Shown here piece by piece: positions 33,212-45,523 of a stretch of DNA of 64,000 bases. The stretch's first letter is position 1. The number at the start of each line of letters is the position of its first letter. A model generated the notes under the pieces. It was not told the DNA's origin. It was given only the letters and a program-made list of their open reading frames with translations, and did no database searches. The stretch comes from Aquila chrysaetos chrysaetos (Eukaryota; Chordata; Aves; Accipitriformes; Accipitridae): positions 82,591,538 to 82,655,537 of the forward strand of contig NC_044004.1 of assembly GCF_900496995.4 (NCBI RefSeq), read 5' to 3'. The position numbers and the translations under genes are program-made.

Positions 33212-36200
33212 GATATGTATCTGAGAAATATTTTGTAGATTCTGTTGCTTTAGAAGCAGTAGGACCAGCGCCTGGTGGTGAAAGCTATCAAAACTGAAGG
33301 TTTTGCACAGGCTTCCCCGCACCAGGCCCTTTGTGAAGGAACAAGTCTAGGAGATGAAATGATTCATAAATCCGCCAGAATTTAAAACTTGTTCCCCTGA
33401 CAGCAGCCCCTAAAGGAGAGTGCCATTTGATCCTCTCGTAGCCATAGGAGTAAATGTCCCCACTAGTACAGCTCCTGTCTTCAGTACAGAGGAGTGTAAT
33501 TTCACACTTCTCATCTTGTGTTCATGGAAGTTGGTCATATTCAGAATTCATAAATTAATATTTATTATGTGCCTCCAAAAAGACGGAAGGAGAGCAAGGC
33601 TTGCCAATCAAGGATTAATGTAAATATGAGGTTGGTGTTGGAGAAAAGGTTCACTGGCAACAGGAACAAATCTAGAGACAAGCAAGGACAGCGCGCGTAT
33701 GTCTGTCTTGGTGACCACACCCCGAGCTCAACATAGCTGTTGAAATTAGGAAGGGAGGGTGCAGAAAAAAGAAACCCAGCTTGTTTGCTCAGGAGAAGGG
33801 AGCTATACTTAGCAGAAAATATTTTGAGCAGACAAGACCCAAACACAAATCAATGGAAACTTACTAAGTTTAGGACAGAGATTGTGATTTTTGTCTTGCT
33901 GCTGCAAGGTACGGCAAAGCACTGCAGAAATAGCTTCTAACAGTGTTAATGGCTAGTTGAGAAGAATTTCCATTACAGTAGGAAGCTCACCACAAAGGGA
34001 AACGCAAGTTAGCCTACACAAGAAAATCGGTAACAGCACAGCGAGGCAGTTTAGGTGTATTGCTTTGTTTTGGAAAGGCAAAGTTTACATGTTTTTTTGA
34101 TGGGTATCCAGAAACGCTTTTCAGATGCATCCAGAGAGCAAGCCTGGAAGCGCCGTTTGTTCACTGGGATCTTTATGAAGCTGCGCAGCAGACTGCAGGG
34201 CACCTTCACACAAGCAGCTTGCATTTTGGGACAGGCCAGATGAAAAGAACCCTCGTGGTATATGGAGTTGGTTATATATACCCTAGAACTCCAGTGTGTA
34301 TTTAGAGGAAGCATCTATCATTCTTGTACATATTATAGATATTTACGTACACATAAAATTATGTATGCATTTAAGCTGGTGTAAAGCTGCCATGTACTGA
34401 TACCACATACTTTGTTTACTGAAAAAAAAAGCCACTGCATTTATACCATTCTATCGGTGTAAGTACCCCTATACCAGCACAGCTGCATCAAAGTCCTCGG
34501 AGAAGAGGAAGTGCGTCTGTGTAACTTAAATTGCAAAAATTGCTAGTATAACAAAGGCAAAACTACAGCTGATCACCAAGACTCCTAGAGATGAAATGTT
34601 GATGCAAAGTGCTGAAGCGGACTACTTGAGGCGTTCATTTTCACTGCCTCAATTAACATTTGGTCCGTTTTCATGCAGTTTATGCTGTTTTAGTGCAGTG
34701 TTCTTCTCCCTGCCCATTTCATCTGGTTTCATCAGAGATACTTTTGACCTTAAACTGTCTCAGAAGGCATTTCTGAATCCTCTCTGACAACAGAGGAACC
34801 TAACTTTTGACTCCCAAGGTGAGGTTACTAGAAGAGAGAGATCAAAAAGTCTATTGGAAAACAGATCTTTCCTAGACAAGAGTCTTATTCCCTGTACAGT
34901 AGCTGGCATAAAACTTGTAAAACACAGCTAAAAATTGAACTGCTTCTAGTGCTAAAATCTTGATTCGTGAAGGGAATTCCAAGTCTTCATTGAGAATTTT
35001 CACTGACACAAAAGGATTTTGTTCCAGAAATAACACCGTGGATAGGTCCCTCTCTATTATTTCGTGGCTCTGAGCAAGCCCGTGTACGATATGCTGGTAA
35101 CCGTAGAAATCCACGATCCCCGATACTGACAGAGCACGAGGAAATGGCTGGAGAGTGCACAGCACTCTTTGGCGAGCCTGATTCTCTGCCTGTGTTTTCA
35201 CAAAGACCTCTGTCTACACAGAGCTGAAAAGATCTGGAGTGGTATCAAGGAGCTAACTGCCAAGCTTGCAAGCACAGTGTCCAATGCAACCTACTTTTGT
35301 AACATCATCAAATCTCATTCTGGAGGCCTTGAAAATGGCTCTAGCATGAGAAGAAGAAGGGGGAACTAGGCCCCCACACCCACGCAAACCCTCACGTAAA
35401 GAGGGTGAGAAGGGCAAGACACTTGTGGATGACTTCACCAGTGCCACGTCAAGAATATTTGCAGTTTTATTGCTCACGGGTTGTTGTTGCCCCGCCTTGT
35501 TCAAATTCCACTCACTGTGCACTGAGAAAAAGGAAGGAACCAGGAAAGATTCCAGATCTGTGGCACATTTCATAACTTACCCAGTGAATACAATTATTAT
35601 TCATGATTTCTGCGTTGGGCGGGTTTAGGTGCCCTTTGCATTAGTCCCCTTGCAGCTCCTTTGTGAGCCGGCTCAGTCTCACTGGTTTCCATTACAGCTA
35701 TTGTCAGAAATCTATATTGCATCTTCAAGTCTATTAAAATATTGCTTCCTGTCTTTTTTAGATAATAGTATCAGATGCATATATCAATTTTCTGCAGGAA
35801 GATGTTGCAGGCAGTATTTGTAATGGCAGCTCAAGATGCAGACCCGATTCTGATCCCACTGACAGTGTTGTGCAGCGAAGGGAATCTTTCAGAAGCCAAC
35901 AGAATTACACCAAATGCCTAAGCAACGTGCCTCAGTGCTTTTATGGCAATAATTTGCCTTCAGTGCAAGTTAAATTGTCTGAAAGGAAGCTGTATGTTTC
36001 AATAACCTTGTGCTTGTCTAAGCATGACCACGTAACTAGCAGTTTGCTTAAAGGTCTCTTTCAACAACGATTTGTTACTGGAAGGTGCATTTCATTCACC
36101 GTATGTTTTTGTCACATTTCAAGTGGGCTCTTTTATTTAATTGACAAGATAATTCTAGGCAATGTTGTACTTAAGGCTGTTAAAAGTATTTCTTTAGAAA

Positions 36201-38508
36201 GGTAGTTGCGCATAATTTCAGAAAGCATTTTCAAAATCATAGGGATTCTACATAAATGGAATTTAAATTAGTCATTAAAAGTTAAACCAAGAAAAAAAGA
36301 GCAGTCACCTTTCTGACTGTAGAACCAGGCAGCTGTTGAGTAAAATGATTTGCTAGGAGGCATTCAGTTATGAGGACCGGGAATGGATACTTTAAATTTA
36401 TTTTCAGATTTAACATGGTGTAAATCCATTTTATGTAATTGGGATTAAACACTATGAGGCCGAAAGACCCTTTGCACAAAGCATCCATGAAGCAATAGGA
36501 AGATACTTCCATCTTGATTTATGTTTTTTAATCATGCAATGCAAGTGTCATGAGAGAAAATACGTAAAAAAGCAAAGTATAGATGTTCTGTACCACAGAG
36601 CTCATACATGGCTATTGGGACATGACATGACGGGTCACACATCGCAACTTACGCCTCATCGGTTATTAGCAGAAACCCTGCCTGAGTAGCAGTCAGTGAC
36701 AAATTTCTGGCCACCAGTCAGATATCGCCCCTCATTTCTTATCGTGCCGCTCTCTGCTATGTTACCAAAGACATTCTCAACTCCTTACACACTCGCTTTT
36801 CATAGATTATCCAGCCTGAGTTCTTGAATACAACAGGCCATTACGTTGCAGTAAGCACACCTTCTAATGACCCAGGCTTAATTTGAAAGCCTCAAGAGAT
36901 GAAAAATCCCTTAATTACCTAATGTGCTCTGAAGAAAATACATCTCATTGTCCTTTCCCAGGGTTTCTTAAGTTTACCTTCTTGTATGTCTTTTGCTGAA
37001 ATTGCAATTGTTCTTTGGGGCAATGTCTTTTATACTTTGCATAGGAATAACAATTAACTGTAAATAAGAAGTCATGTCAACCTGTATATTCTTCCTTTAA
37101 CAGACTATACAAACACAGACTGTCACAAATTATCACAGACAGAAGTTTTTTTTCCGACTCTAAGTGTAAAAAATTTCACCCCTCAAGTCTAGTGGATTGA
37201 TTATTCTCAGTGAAATAACTAGCAGTTGGGAGTTCTGGAAGTCTCGCAAAGTCTGCTGATCTTACTCTACCTCTCGTGCCAGAAATGGAATGCTCCATTT
37301 TTTTCCTTTCTTTCCAAGCGATAACTACCTTCAGTCATTTCATGTGCACTGGTGCATAATGTCCTTCTCATACTTCCCAATAATAATCTATACTTCGTTT
37401 CACAAGATTAATTGCTTTACACTAGCATGAACAGAGATGTACAAATTCCCGTGCACAGTACCACAGATGTTTTCCGAGTAACAGCTGCAGGAACATTTCC
37501 AGCATAGTTCTATCTTAAGCTACCATATCCAGGCACATTTCACTAACATACTCTTGATACTTGCCAGAAGAAATAATTCAGATGTACTTTCTCAGATGTA
37601 CAGTCAGTAGGTAGCTCTGCCTGTCTGGAAATATCTGGGTCGAACTCAAGAGTTCAAACTGCCTAACCTTGTATTTAGGATCACGTATCATATGGTTCCC
37701 TAAATACTTAGAGAGCATGCGGACAATCCTCCAACACCTTGCCTAATCTGTGTCTGCTCTCCTCCTACTGTCACCGCAGTCCGTGACAAAGCTCCCATCT
37801 CCTTCAGTGGAAGAAAACCCAGGCCCTAGCAGCAAGGATTCCGGAGCGAGGACAGGAAACGAGGACTGCTTGTATCCACTTGACCTGCCAGGTGATTTTT
37901 AGCAAACGGGAGCATATATCGCTTTTGTAAAATCTGCAACCTTTCTTCTATCCAAAAGAGCGTCAGCAAATGTGATCCTGACCCACTTACCCACACGCAG
38001 AAAAGCGCAAGTCACCGTGTTACTGGGCAGCAAATTATCCATTTAAAAAGGCATGTATACAAGTGTCACAGAAATACTATACATTTTGCCAGATTATAAA
38101 CTCCTACAATGCTGATATGAACTCTCCAGGACATAAAATATCCAATTATAGATAATGATGTCTACAGTGAAGCATAACCCCAGTCAGGTAGTTAATGTGA
38201 ACTGCCTTTAAGTACTCACATGGAGAAAAGAAAGGAATTGTTATATTCCGGAAGGGAAAAATATAAGAAAACCTGTATTAAATGAGCCAGAGAGAATGAG
38301 TTTTTAAGGTACTCGTACTCACATTTTCTCCATTCCTGAAGACCACGATAAAGTTGCTTTAGCTGAAGGCCTGTTTGGAGTAGGTATGCTTAAGAGTACA
38401 CAGCTGTTGTTGCCTTGATTTACCTTGATGTCCGTTCCCGTGCACTTATCCATCCTCTTTGTTACATGCAATGTGGAAAACTATTCAACCTCATTTAACT
38501 TGGAAATC

Positions 38509-38578
38509 AGCCCTGCTCTGAGCAGGAGTTGGGCCTAGAAAACCTCCAGAAGTCCCTTCTAACCTCAGTTATTCTTCC
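38509..38578 (+). repeat. CR1 LINE 3'-terminal fragment
   Basis: Reads AGCCCTGCTCTGAGCAGGAG, then AACCTCCAGAAGTCCCTTCT and AACCTCAGTTATTCTT, the standard CR1 3' end in plus orientation. The copy is about 70 bp, heavily 5'-truncated and old. Confidence 0.8.
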
Positions 38579-41344
38579 ATTTTATGACTATTTATTGCAG
38601 TTAACACCTTTGTGTTTATAATGCCCATTTACTTGTTGATCTTGGATTGTGAAAGTAGGTAATTTTCTGCTTCTCCTGTACTGCTGTATTACCACTGTTT
38701 TGCTTCTAGCACTATTAAGAAAGGCCACAAGAAATTATATTGTAGTTCAGAAAGCGATTCAAGAAAACGCATCTCTTCAAATCAAATTATACAAGAATTA
38801 AACTTAATGGCAGATGACAACTATTTGAAAAGAGTTTTTTGAAAATTGGGTGCCATTTTATCCTTTAGAAGGGCAGGTTAAAAAAGGTTTGGATACAGAC
38901 AGTTAAACTAAGAAAGATTTTTTTCCCTACAGTAATTTGGATTCAGGCATGTAGATTATATATATATGAAAGAAAATTAAGGAGAAATGTGCATGAAATA
39001 CTATCAGCTAGCTGTTCCACTGTATCATTCATGCTGCCAATACTAAAAGGGTAAAATTGGAAATGCTGTAGAGGAGGAGATACATGCCTGTCGGCGTTCT
39101 CGCGTGTTGCAACATGCGTTTCTGACTAGTCATCTATTTTCTAGGAAGAACGATTGATTTACAGGTGCGATCCCTAGGGTGAGGGACACGGTCTGGAGGT
39201 TTTACTATTACCAAGTTAAATGGAATAGATCAGAACATTTTCCAAATAGCAAAGCAAACCACAGAAAATATCTGTTCTGGTTGAGAAAATTACATTATGG
39301 GTCTGTTTATTTAGTGAAAATAAATCAGGTAAAAAGGTTAATTTGGTGCCTGCAGTTCTCTCCGAATTAATCACTGAATGTGAAAGAGGTACTTCATTTG
39401 CTAAACGTAAACATGTGTTTCACTGTTCTGCATGAAAGCAGAAGTGTGTCTCAGTGTTTCAAGCAGCTCTGTGGTGGAACAGGTAGTAAGGGAATCCTCT
39501 TCAGCTCAGATAGCAGGGTTTGTTTCCCTAGTAAATAATTTATATTCCTGCTGTTGGGAAGAAGTTGCGAGAGACTGTCGGAAAGCAACGCGGTAACAGC
39601 TATGAAGTCCTAAGAGGCCGTGGAGATGTTACACTTGATCTGGCGCTCCTGTGATTCAGCTTATGATGATTTCTAATGTCAACGGATTTCTTTTAACATG
39701 CGATTCTGCAGACTTACAATCAAAAGCAAGTGGCTACATACCTAAGAGCCTGCCTCTCCCTGCCTGACAGGTGATAGCTTCCGATAAGGGAGAGCACTAA
39801 AACTGACAATTGATTTAAAATAGACGGAACCAATTGCACAGTTGCACAATTTGTTGACTGTGCATGCTACATGCAGACACGGCTGCTCTTTCTGTTACCT
39901 TTATTTAAAAAAGGATTTAGGTATCTGAGACACTTAGTGTGCAAGCTATTTTATTTTTTTGTTAAACTTTTTTTTTTTCCCTAAAGCTGACAAGTATTTG
40001 GACTGGGAATTTATGTTGCATTTTTCTCATCTGTCTTGGAAAAAGTAAACCAATGTAGAGTACTTTGGAAAGGGGGCTTGCTTGCTGCTAGTCTCTCTTA
40101 CTGGCCAGATGCTTCTTCCTGTTCCATGCCAGGACAACAATTTAGCTTCAGTTTCATGCATGGAACAGCTGAATTCTGCTTGTGAAACTGAAGCCAGGGT
40201 TTGTCTGTCCAGCTGCAGTGGAAATCTACATTTTAAGCTGAAAGAAATGAAGGAGCCTTCATCTAGTTTCTTTTTTTCCTTTGCCACATACTTCAGCAAT
40301 ACTAGATTATTATTTTTTTTCAAAGGGCAATTAATTATTGCCTGTAAGAACAAGCATAGTTAATGTACTTATAAGGTAGAACAGTCTTATAATTTTTATG
40401 TACTGGCTTCCACACTACTTACTTGGAAAATTAGCATTCCATTGATGGATTCATTGCACAGAAAGGATAAGATTTGCAAAAATAACTAGTGATTTTGGAC
40501 AGTTCAGTTTTCACAGAGGTCAGAGACAGTTCAGTGCTCAAGCCCATTTCATCCCTCTTTGAGAGTTCCTATGTTCCAGTCATTTTTATTTGATGAGGAC
40601 TTACTCCCAGGAAGCTGAGCAAAGTCTTGTCAGATAATTTCACCATAAACTATTTTTTAGGATTCTCCTTGTTTCCTCCTGTTGCTTTTCCCAATGTTCC
40701 ACAATATTGTTTTGCAAACTGTGCCTCTAGACAAAGAAAATGGAGTGTAACTTACTTCGCAGCTTTTGGAAAATCGCTTCCTGAGAGTCTGTTTCATTCC
40801 AGTCTTTGAAAAAAGGAGTTCCGTCCAAGAAAAGAAGTCTTTCTGAGCCCTGAGTAAGCCTCACTATGATATTTCTTCAGTGCTATCAGCATACATATCT
40901 CTCCTGATTGCTTCAATTAGCACTCAGATGCCTCTGTGAGGGTCTCCTCTACCAACAGCCAAAGCTTAGCCTGACTACAAGGAGGCAGCGGAGATGCTCC
41001 AGGCCCTTCCTCTCTCGTGATAAATGTGACTTCCAACGAGAGCTCTGCTGCTCACTGGATTTTATGTCTGAGATTGGTTTGGAAAAGAACAATAGGACTT
41101 TTTCATTATTTTTTTTTAAGGTTTTGTGTGTTTTGTTCTTTAAACCAACATCAATATTGCCTTCTCTGGGCTGATCAAAACTTGCTTGCTATTTTAAAGA
41201 TCTCAGGTTAGCAGTAAATATAGCTAAGTTATATAATGGTTGGAGTCAAAGCACAAACCCAGTAATAACTAGACTTACTCTGCCACACTAGACTGAACTC
41301 GACCAGCTAAATCCAAACAGCAATTATTATTAAAAGTTTGCATG

Positions 41345-41440
41345 TCTCTAGCCCCTCGGGATATTCAAATGCTTTACAAAATATTTTAATTTAGCCTCAC
41401 AACCAACCTGACATGAGGGTAAATTTATCCTTGTTCTGAA
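41345..41440 (+). repeat. MIR-like SINE core remnant
   Basis: AATGCTTTACAAAATATTTT followed by TTTAGCCTCACAACCAACCT and GACATGAGGG matches the 3' core of MIR-type elements (CTTTACA, CCTCACAACAACCCT, TGAGG). Strongly diverged; consensus recalled, not aligned. Confidence 0.45.
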
Positions 41441-44400
41441 GCTGCTGTCTGCATATGTGTTTGAGCTCATCAAGCTTGCTTGCCCGTGCTGGACTTTGTG
41501 TGCACTGAAGTTGGGCAAATATGAAAATTAGTGTTAACTTTTGCATCTGTGGGTTTAACTAACTGGTCAAAAGTCATGCAGTGAATAGCGCTTGGGTCTC
41601 CAAAGCAGAACACAGAGCCACACCACAAGACCATCTGCTTTTCCCCTCTGAAGGGTGTTTAAACAGTGCCGATAGAAATGTCTGCTGCAAAGATACATGT
41701 CCTTCCCTTTTCCACATATTGGGATTTGGCTATGAATCCTGTAGTGTCTCTTCTTTCTCTCCACTCAGCAGTAGAAAAATCAGGCATTGCATAAGCTGAA
41801 AGGCAGGTACTACAAATGCCTTATATGCGGGATTTTCTTGTTTCCACTAATGTGGATCTCTTATCGGCCTAATATTTACTGGTTTGTCACCTCCCTAGAG
41901 CCCAGTCTGTGTTAAGGCAGCGGCCAGCTGCGTAGTTACACTTGCATGCCGTCACACGCTCTTGGGAGCCAGGCCGCGACACACTTCATTTTGCAACCCG
42001 TATTGCTGTAAGCCCCCTGCACACCGAGTCCACTGTACCTGCTGCTTGTGACAACGCGGTTGTCCTGTCAAGACTCTTTAAAATAGAGGCGCTTCATTTT
42101 CCCCCCGCAGGGATGAAGAGGCCTTCTCCCCGCTACTGAAGTGTACTTCTTCCTTGGCTGACATGGCACTTGGGGGTCTTTATACTGTTGCAAGGCGTCA
42201 GATTTTTGTACAGTGCGTCAAGTCCCTGCATGCGGAACACCTGCTTGTAATGGTGCAATGGCCTCCCTCCAGGTGCGCTTCATTACATTCACCAGGTTAA
42301 TTTTTCTCCTAGGTTTAATATTGCCTCTTTTGCTTTCTCCCTGGGCCACAAGCCCAAACACAATAAGAGTTCTTGCTGGTTGCCTCCGTCTCCTTCTCAG
42401 CAGTCTCTCTAAATCCCTTGGCCTTGGCAGCCACTTACTTATGGCAGCCTGCCCACCATAACCCTCAGCTGCTCTGGGCACATGCTGCTGCGTCTTTCTT
42501 CTCGGAGTGTGTACAACTGTGCTGCTATTTTGACCCCTGGGCGGTTGTGCCCAGACCCAGGCCACCTCCTACGAAGGCTTGAAGTGGTCCTGGGAGACCT
42601 CGCCTTCAACTGACCGCCTTCCTAGGACAACCTGCTCTGCGGTCCCTCCTGCGCCCGGCGACCCACTCCTCAGTCTCCAGGATTTCCTTTGGAAGGAGTA
42701 TTGATCCAGTAGCTGAATAGTTTATTGCGCTACTTTCAACTCAGCTGGGTGCCGCCTCAACTGTCCCTTCCTACTGTTACTGAGGACAAAGGACTGTAAT
42801 CATACATATCCAGCTGAGGGCATATTCAGCACAAGACAAATAAAAGGAACTCTGTTGCAGTATGTTAGCACTAGAGGTTCCTGCCAAACCATCGATTCCA
42901 CAGTCTCTTGGTCTGAGGATGTGCCACACCGCCTCGGGCTCCTAGCGCTGACATGCGAAATGTTCTGGGAAGGGCCCTGATGGAAATCCCTTGAGCAAAT
43001 AGTCAGAATATGCAAGAACTGCTGTAACCGCAGGAGCGGAACAATCTTGGGACAGTGTCGGTCAGACCTCCAGTAAGAATTTCCCAGCTAGAAGCATCAG
43101 CTCAATTATCTTCACTTGGACACTGCCACAAACTACCGGTGGGCCAACCGATTTGGAAAACCATAACACCTTTACAGACTTCTTAAACACTGATCCTTAA
43201 ACAATGAGACCCAGAAGAATTAGAATGAAACTGGGAAAGCTAGATAAAATTCCAGCGGGACTTGCCTTTCTCTGCACCTTCTTAGTTCTAAAAGGCATAT
43301 CCTATTTCCAGATAAAAAGTAAGAAAAATAGAAGGGACCAGCACACAGCAAGCTTGGATTCAAAGAGCAGTTCACCCTATGCATAGAGGATTTTGGTCAC
43401 TGCAGCAAAAAAGTGCCTTTCATTTCAGTTTTATAAGTGTGGCCCAAGAGTTACTAGAGGAGGGGTTAAAAAAGCTCATGACAGATGATTTTTTAGCAAA
43501 CTGATTCAGAGTTAATTTGTCAGGACATAAACAGAAAAAAAAATCTATGCTCTCTCTACGCTTGATTTATGTCACTCTGCTTATTATCTCTAGAGGAAAT
43601 CCTCCTTTGTGCGCTGGCTGAACAGCTAATAACTACGGATACTGGAAGGAGTTTAAAGAAAATGAGTTGCCTTTGCTCTGAACTTCTTGCTTTTATCTGT
43701 TAATTTCAACCTCCAGTGGTATAGCAAGGTTTTGCCACCCATCTTCACAGCGCCAGGATTTTCATGCAAAGTATTTATTCTGTTCCTGGTCTTTACTGTA
43801 CAGCATCATAACACACACCCAGTCCCCTCTGGGAAAAAAAAAAAAAAAAGGACTTATGTTACAAAAAATTTCAACACTCACAAGTTTAGTTGTCCAGTTC
43901 TTAAGTCAAGCGGACAAAAGTAATAAACGGAGCTGTGAGAAAACATCTCGGCTTCCCTGGCACTTCAGGCATCTGTCTCCTGCTATGTCAGTGGGACTGC
44001 CAGACAGAGCCTGCCATCTGGAAACGAGAAGAAAAAGGACAGTGAATCCCTCCTGCTGCAGGCCTTTGTGCTGGGGAAAAGCCTAAGTAAGTAAATAAAG
44101 CAAGTAAAGGGTCAATTCCCGTTTCCATCTTGCACGGCGGTAAATACGGTGACGGGGAGCTCTGTCCCCGCAAACGCGGGCCGGGACACACGGCACGGAC
44201 GTAAAAGCAACCAGAACTCGGCGCTTTTGCTGAGCGTCCGCACAAGAAGGTGTTTGTTTGTAAATAAACGCCTTTGCCGCTTGTTTCGCGAGCGTTTTAA
44301 ACGAAACTTTAAAGCTTTAACCTGCCTGCTGCCAAAGTGTCACTGGGGGGCGGGGGGGGAGAACTTAAACCTCCTTCGGTGTTGGGGCTGCTGGAAGGAG

Positions 44401-45249
44401 CCGGCAGAGCCCGCGGGCGCCCGCAGCCCCGCTCGCAGGGGAAAGGCGTGCGGCGCTGACAGCCCACCGCCCTGCCCGGCGGGCCCTTCCCCGCTGGCCC
44501 CCGCGGGGACCGACTCGCCCTCGGCGGCCACCGGGCCGCGCAGGGTGCCTACGGCCCCCTCCCACCCGCAGTCGGGGCGGGGAGCCGTCCACCCGAGCCC
44601 CCCTCAGCGCCCGCACGGAGAAAACGGCGACGGCTGCTGCTACCTCCCGCCCTCCCGTCCCCACAGCCGCGCAGGCGCCGCGGAGGGACGGCGGGCAGGA
44701 AAGCGGCTTACACTCGCGCTACCTCCGCGCGATCCTTCCGCCGGGCGGCCCGAGGGAAGAGAGTTCCCCCCCCCCCCCCGCGCCTCACAGAGCCGCCCGC
44801 CCGCCGCCGGGCCCCGCGCCGCCTCCCTCACCGGGGCGCTCCGCGGCGAAGCGTGTGCGTGCGTGCGCCCGCGGGCGGCGGAAAGCACTGGGGAGAGGGG
44901 GGTGGGGTGGGGTGGGGGGGTCCGGCGAACGGAGAGGCGGTGCGGCGGAACCGAACCGAGCCCCGGCCGGCTCCGATCGACGGCCGCCGGCGCGCCCGCT
45001 CCCCGCCCCGCGCGGCGTTGTCCCCCCCCGCCGTGGTGCTGAAGGCCAACGGCCGCCGCGCGCGCCGCCCGGCCCGGCCCCGCCCCCGCGCGGGTGGGCG
45101 GGGACGGGCTGAGGGGAGGCCGCCCCGCCGGCCCTTCTTTCCCTTCCCCTGCTCCCCCCCGGGAAGCGGCTGGCTGCGGCGGGCTGCCTCTCGCTCCCCT
45201 CCCCCTTCCCTTTTAATTTTTATTTTTATTTTATTTTAATTCCTCCCTC

Positions 45250-45523
45250 CCCACCCCCACCCCCCCACCCCCAGCCCCGCGCGGCGGCGGCGGCGGCCCG
45301 CCTTCCCACACAACCCCCCACCCCCGATCCCCTCGTCGCCGCGGCCCCCGCACCGGCCCCGCCATGGCGACATGAGCCCGCCGGCCGACGCCGCCGCCGC
45401 CGCCGCCCCGGACATGGGGCCCGCACGGTGCTGAAGCGCCGCGGAGGAGCCCCGCCGCCGTCGCCCCGCCATGGGGTGCTGATGGCCGGGCCCCGCCGGG
45501 CACCCCGCCGCCGCGCAGGGGAG
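45250..45523 (+). other. CCNI: CCNI non-coding exon 1 (5' edge approximate)
   Basis: GC-rich sequence with CCG repeats ends at a consensus donor GGGGAG|GTGAGC (GT at 45524-45525). No main-frame start codon is present. The exon pairs naturally with the acceptor before the CCNI start codon 16.9 kb downstream; human CCNI also has a non-coding first exon and a long first intron. The transcription start is not visible and may be anywhere in about 45200-45340. Confidence 0.6.
45364..45523 (+). promoter_or_regulatory. Upstream AUGs in the CCNI leader
   Basis: Upstream open frames begin at 45364 (three codons, strong context GCCATGG), 45372 (20 codons, ends at 45434), 45471 (three codons) and 45482. 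The third stops with TGATG, overlapping the fourth start. If exon 1 is joined to 62398, the fourth runs 49 codons across the junction, passes the main AUG in another frame and stops at 62503-62505. Their use depends on the inferred splice. Confidence 0.5.

Larger units (their letters stand above)
29971..44139. other. Spacer between CCNG2 and CCNI promoters
   Basis: No recognisable gene in about 14 kb separating the two divergent cyclin promoters. It holds microsatellites, one short CR1 tail, one MIR-like relic and many AT-rich stretches. The longer open frames (for example 35870-36205 plus, 34872-35201 minus, 42218-42565 minus) look non-coding or have no support. Enhancers for either cyclin could lie here, but none can be assigned from sequence alone. 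Confidence 0.55.

Noticed and set aside
34380..34520. Possible reptile-type repeat (TATACCAGCACAGCTGC)
   Set aside because: Similarity to known sauropsid repeats is too weak to call by eye.
44149..45042. 297-codon plus-strand open frame, the longest in the window
   Set aside because: It spans the CpG island and is dominated by Pro, Arg, Ala and Gly, as expected when GC-rich DNA has few stop codons. No family resemblance; the region fits a promoter.
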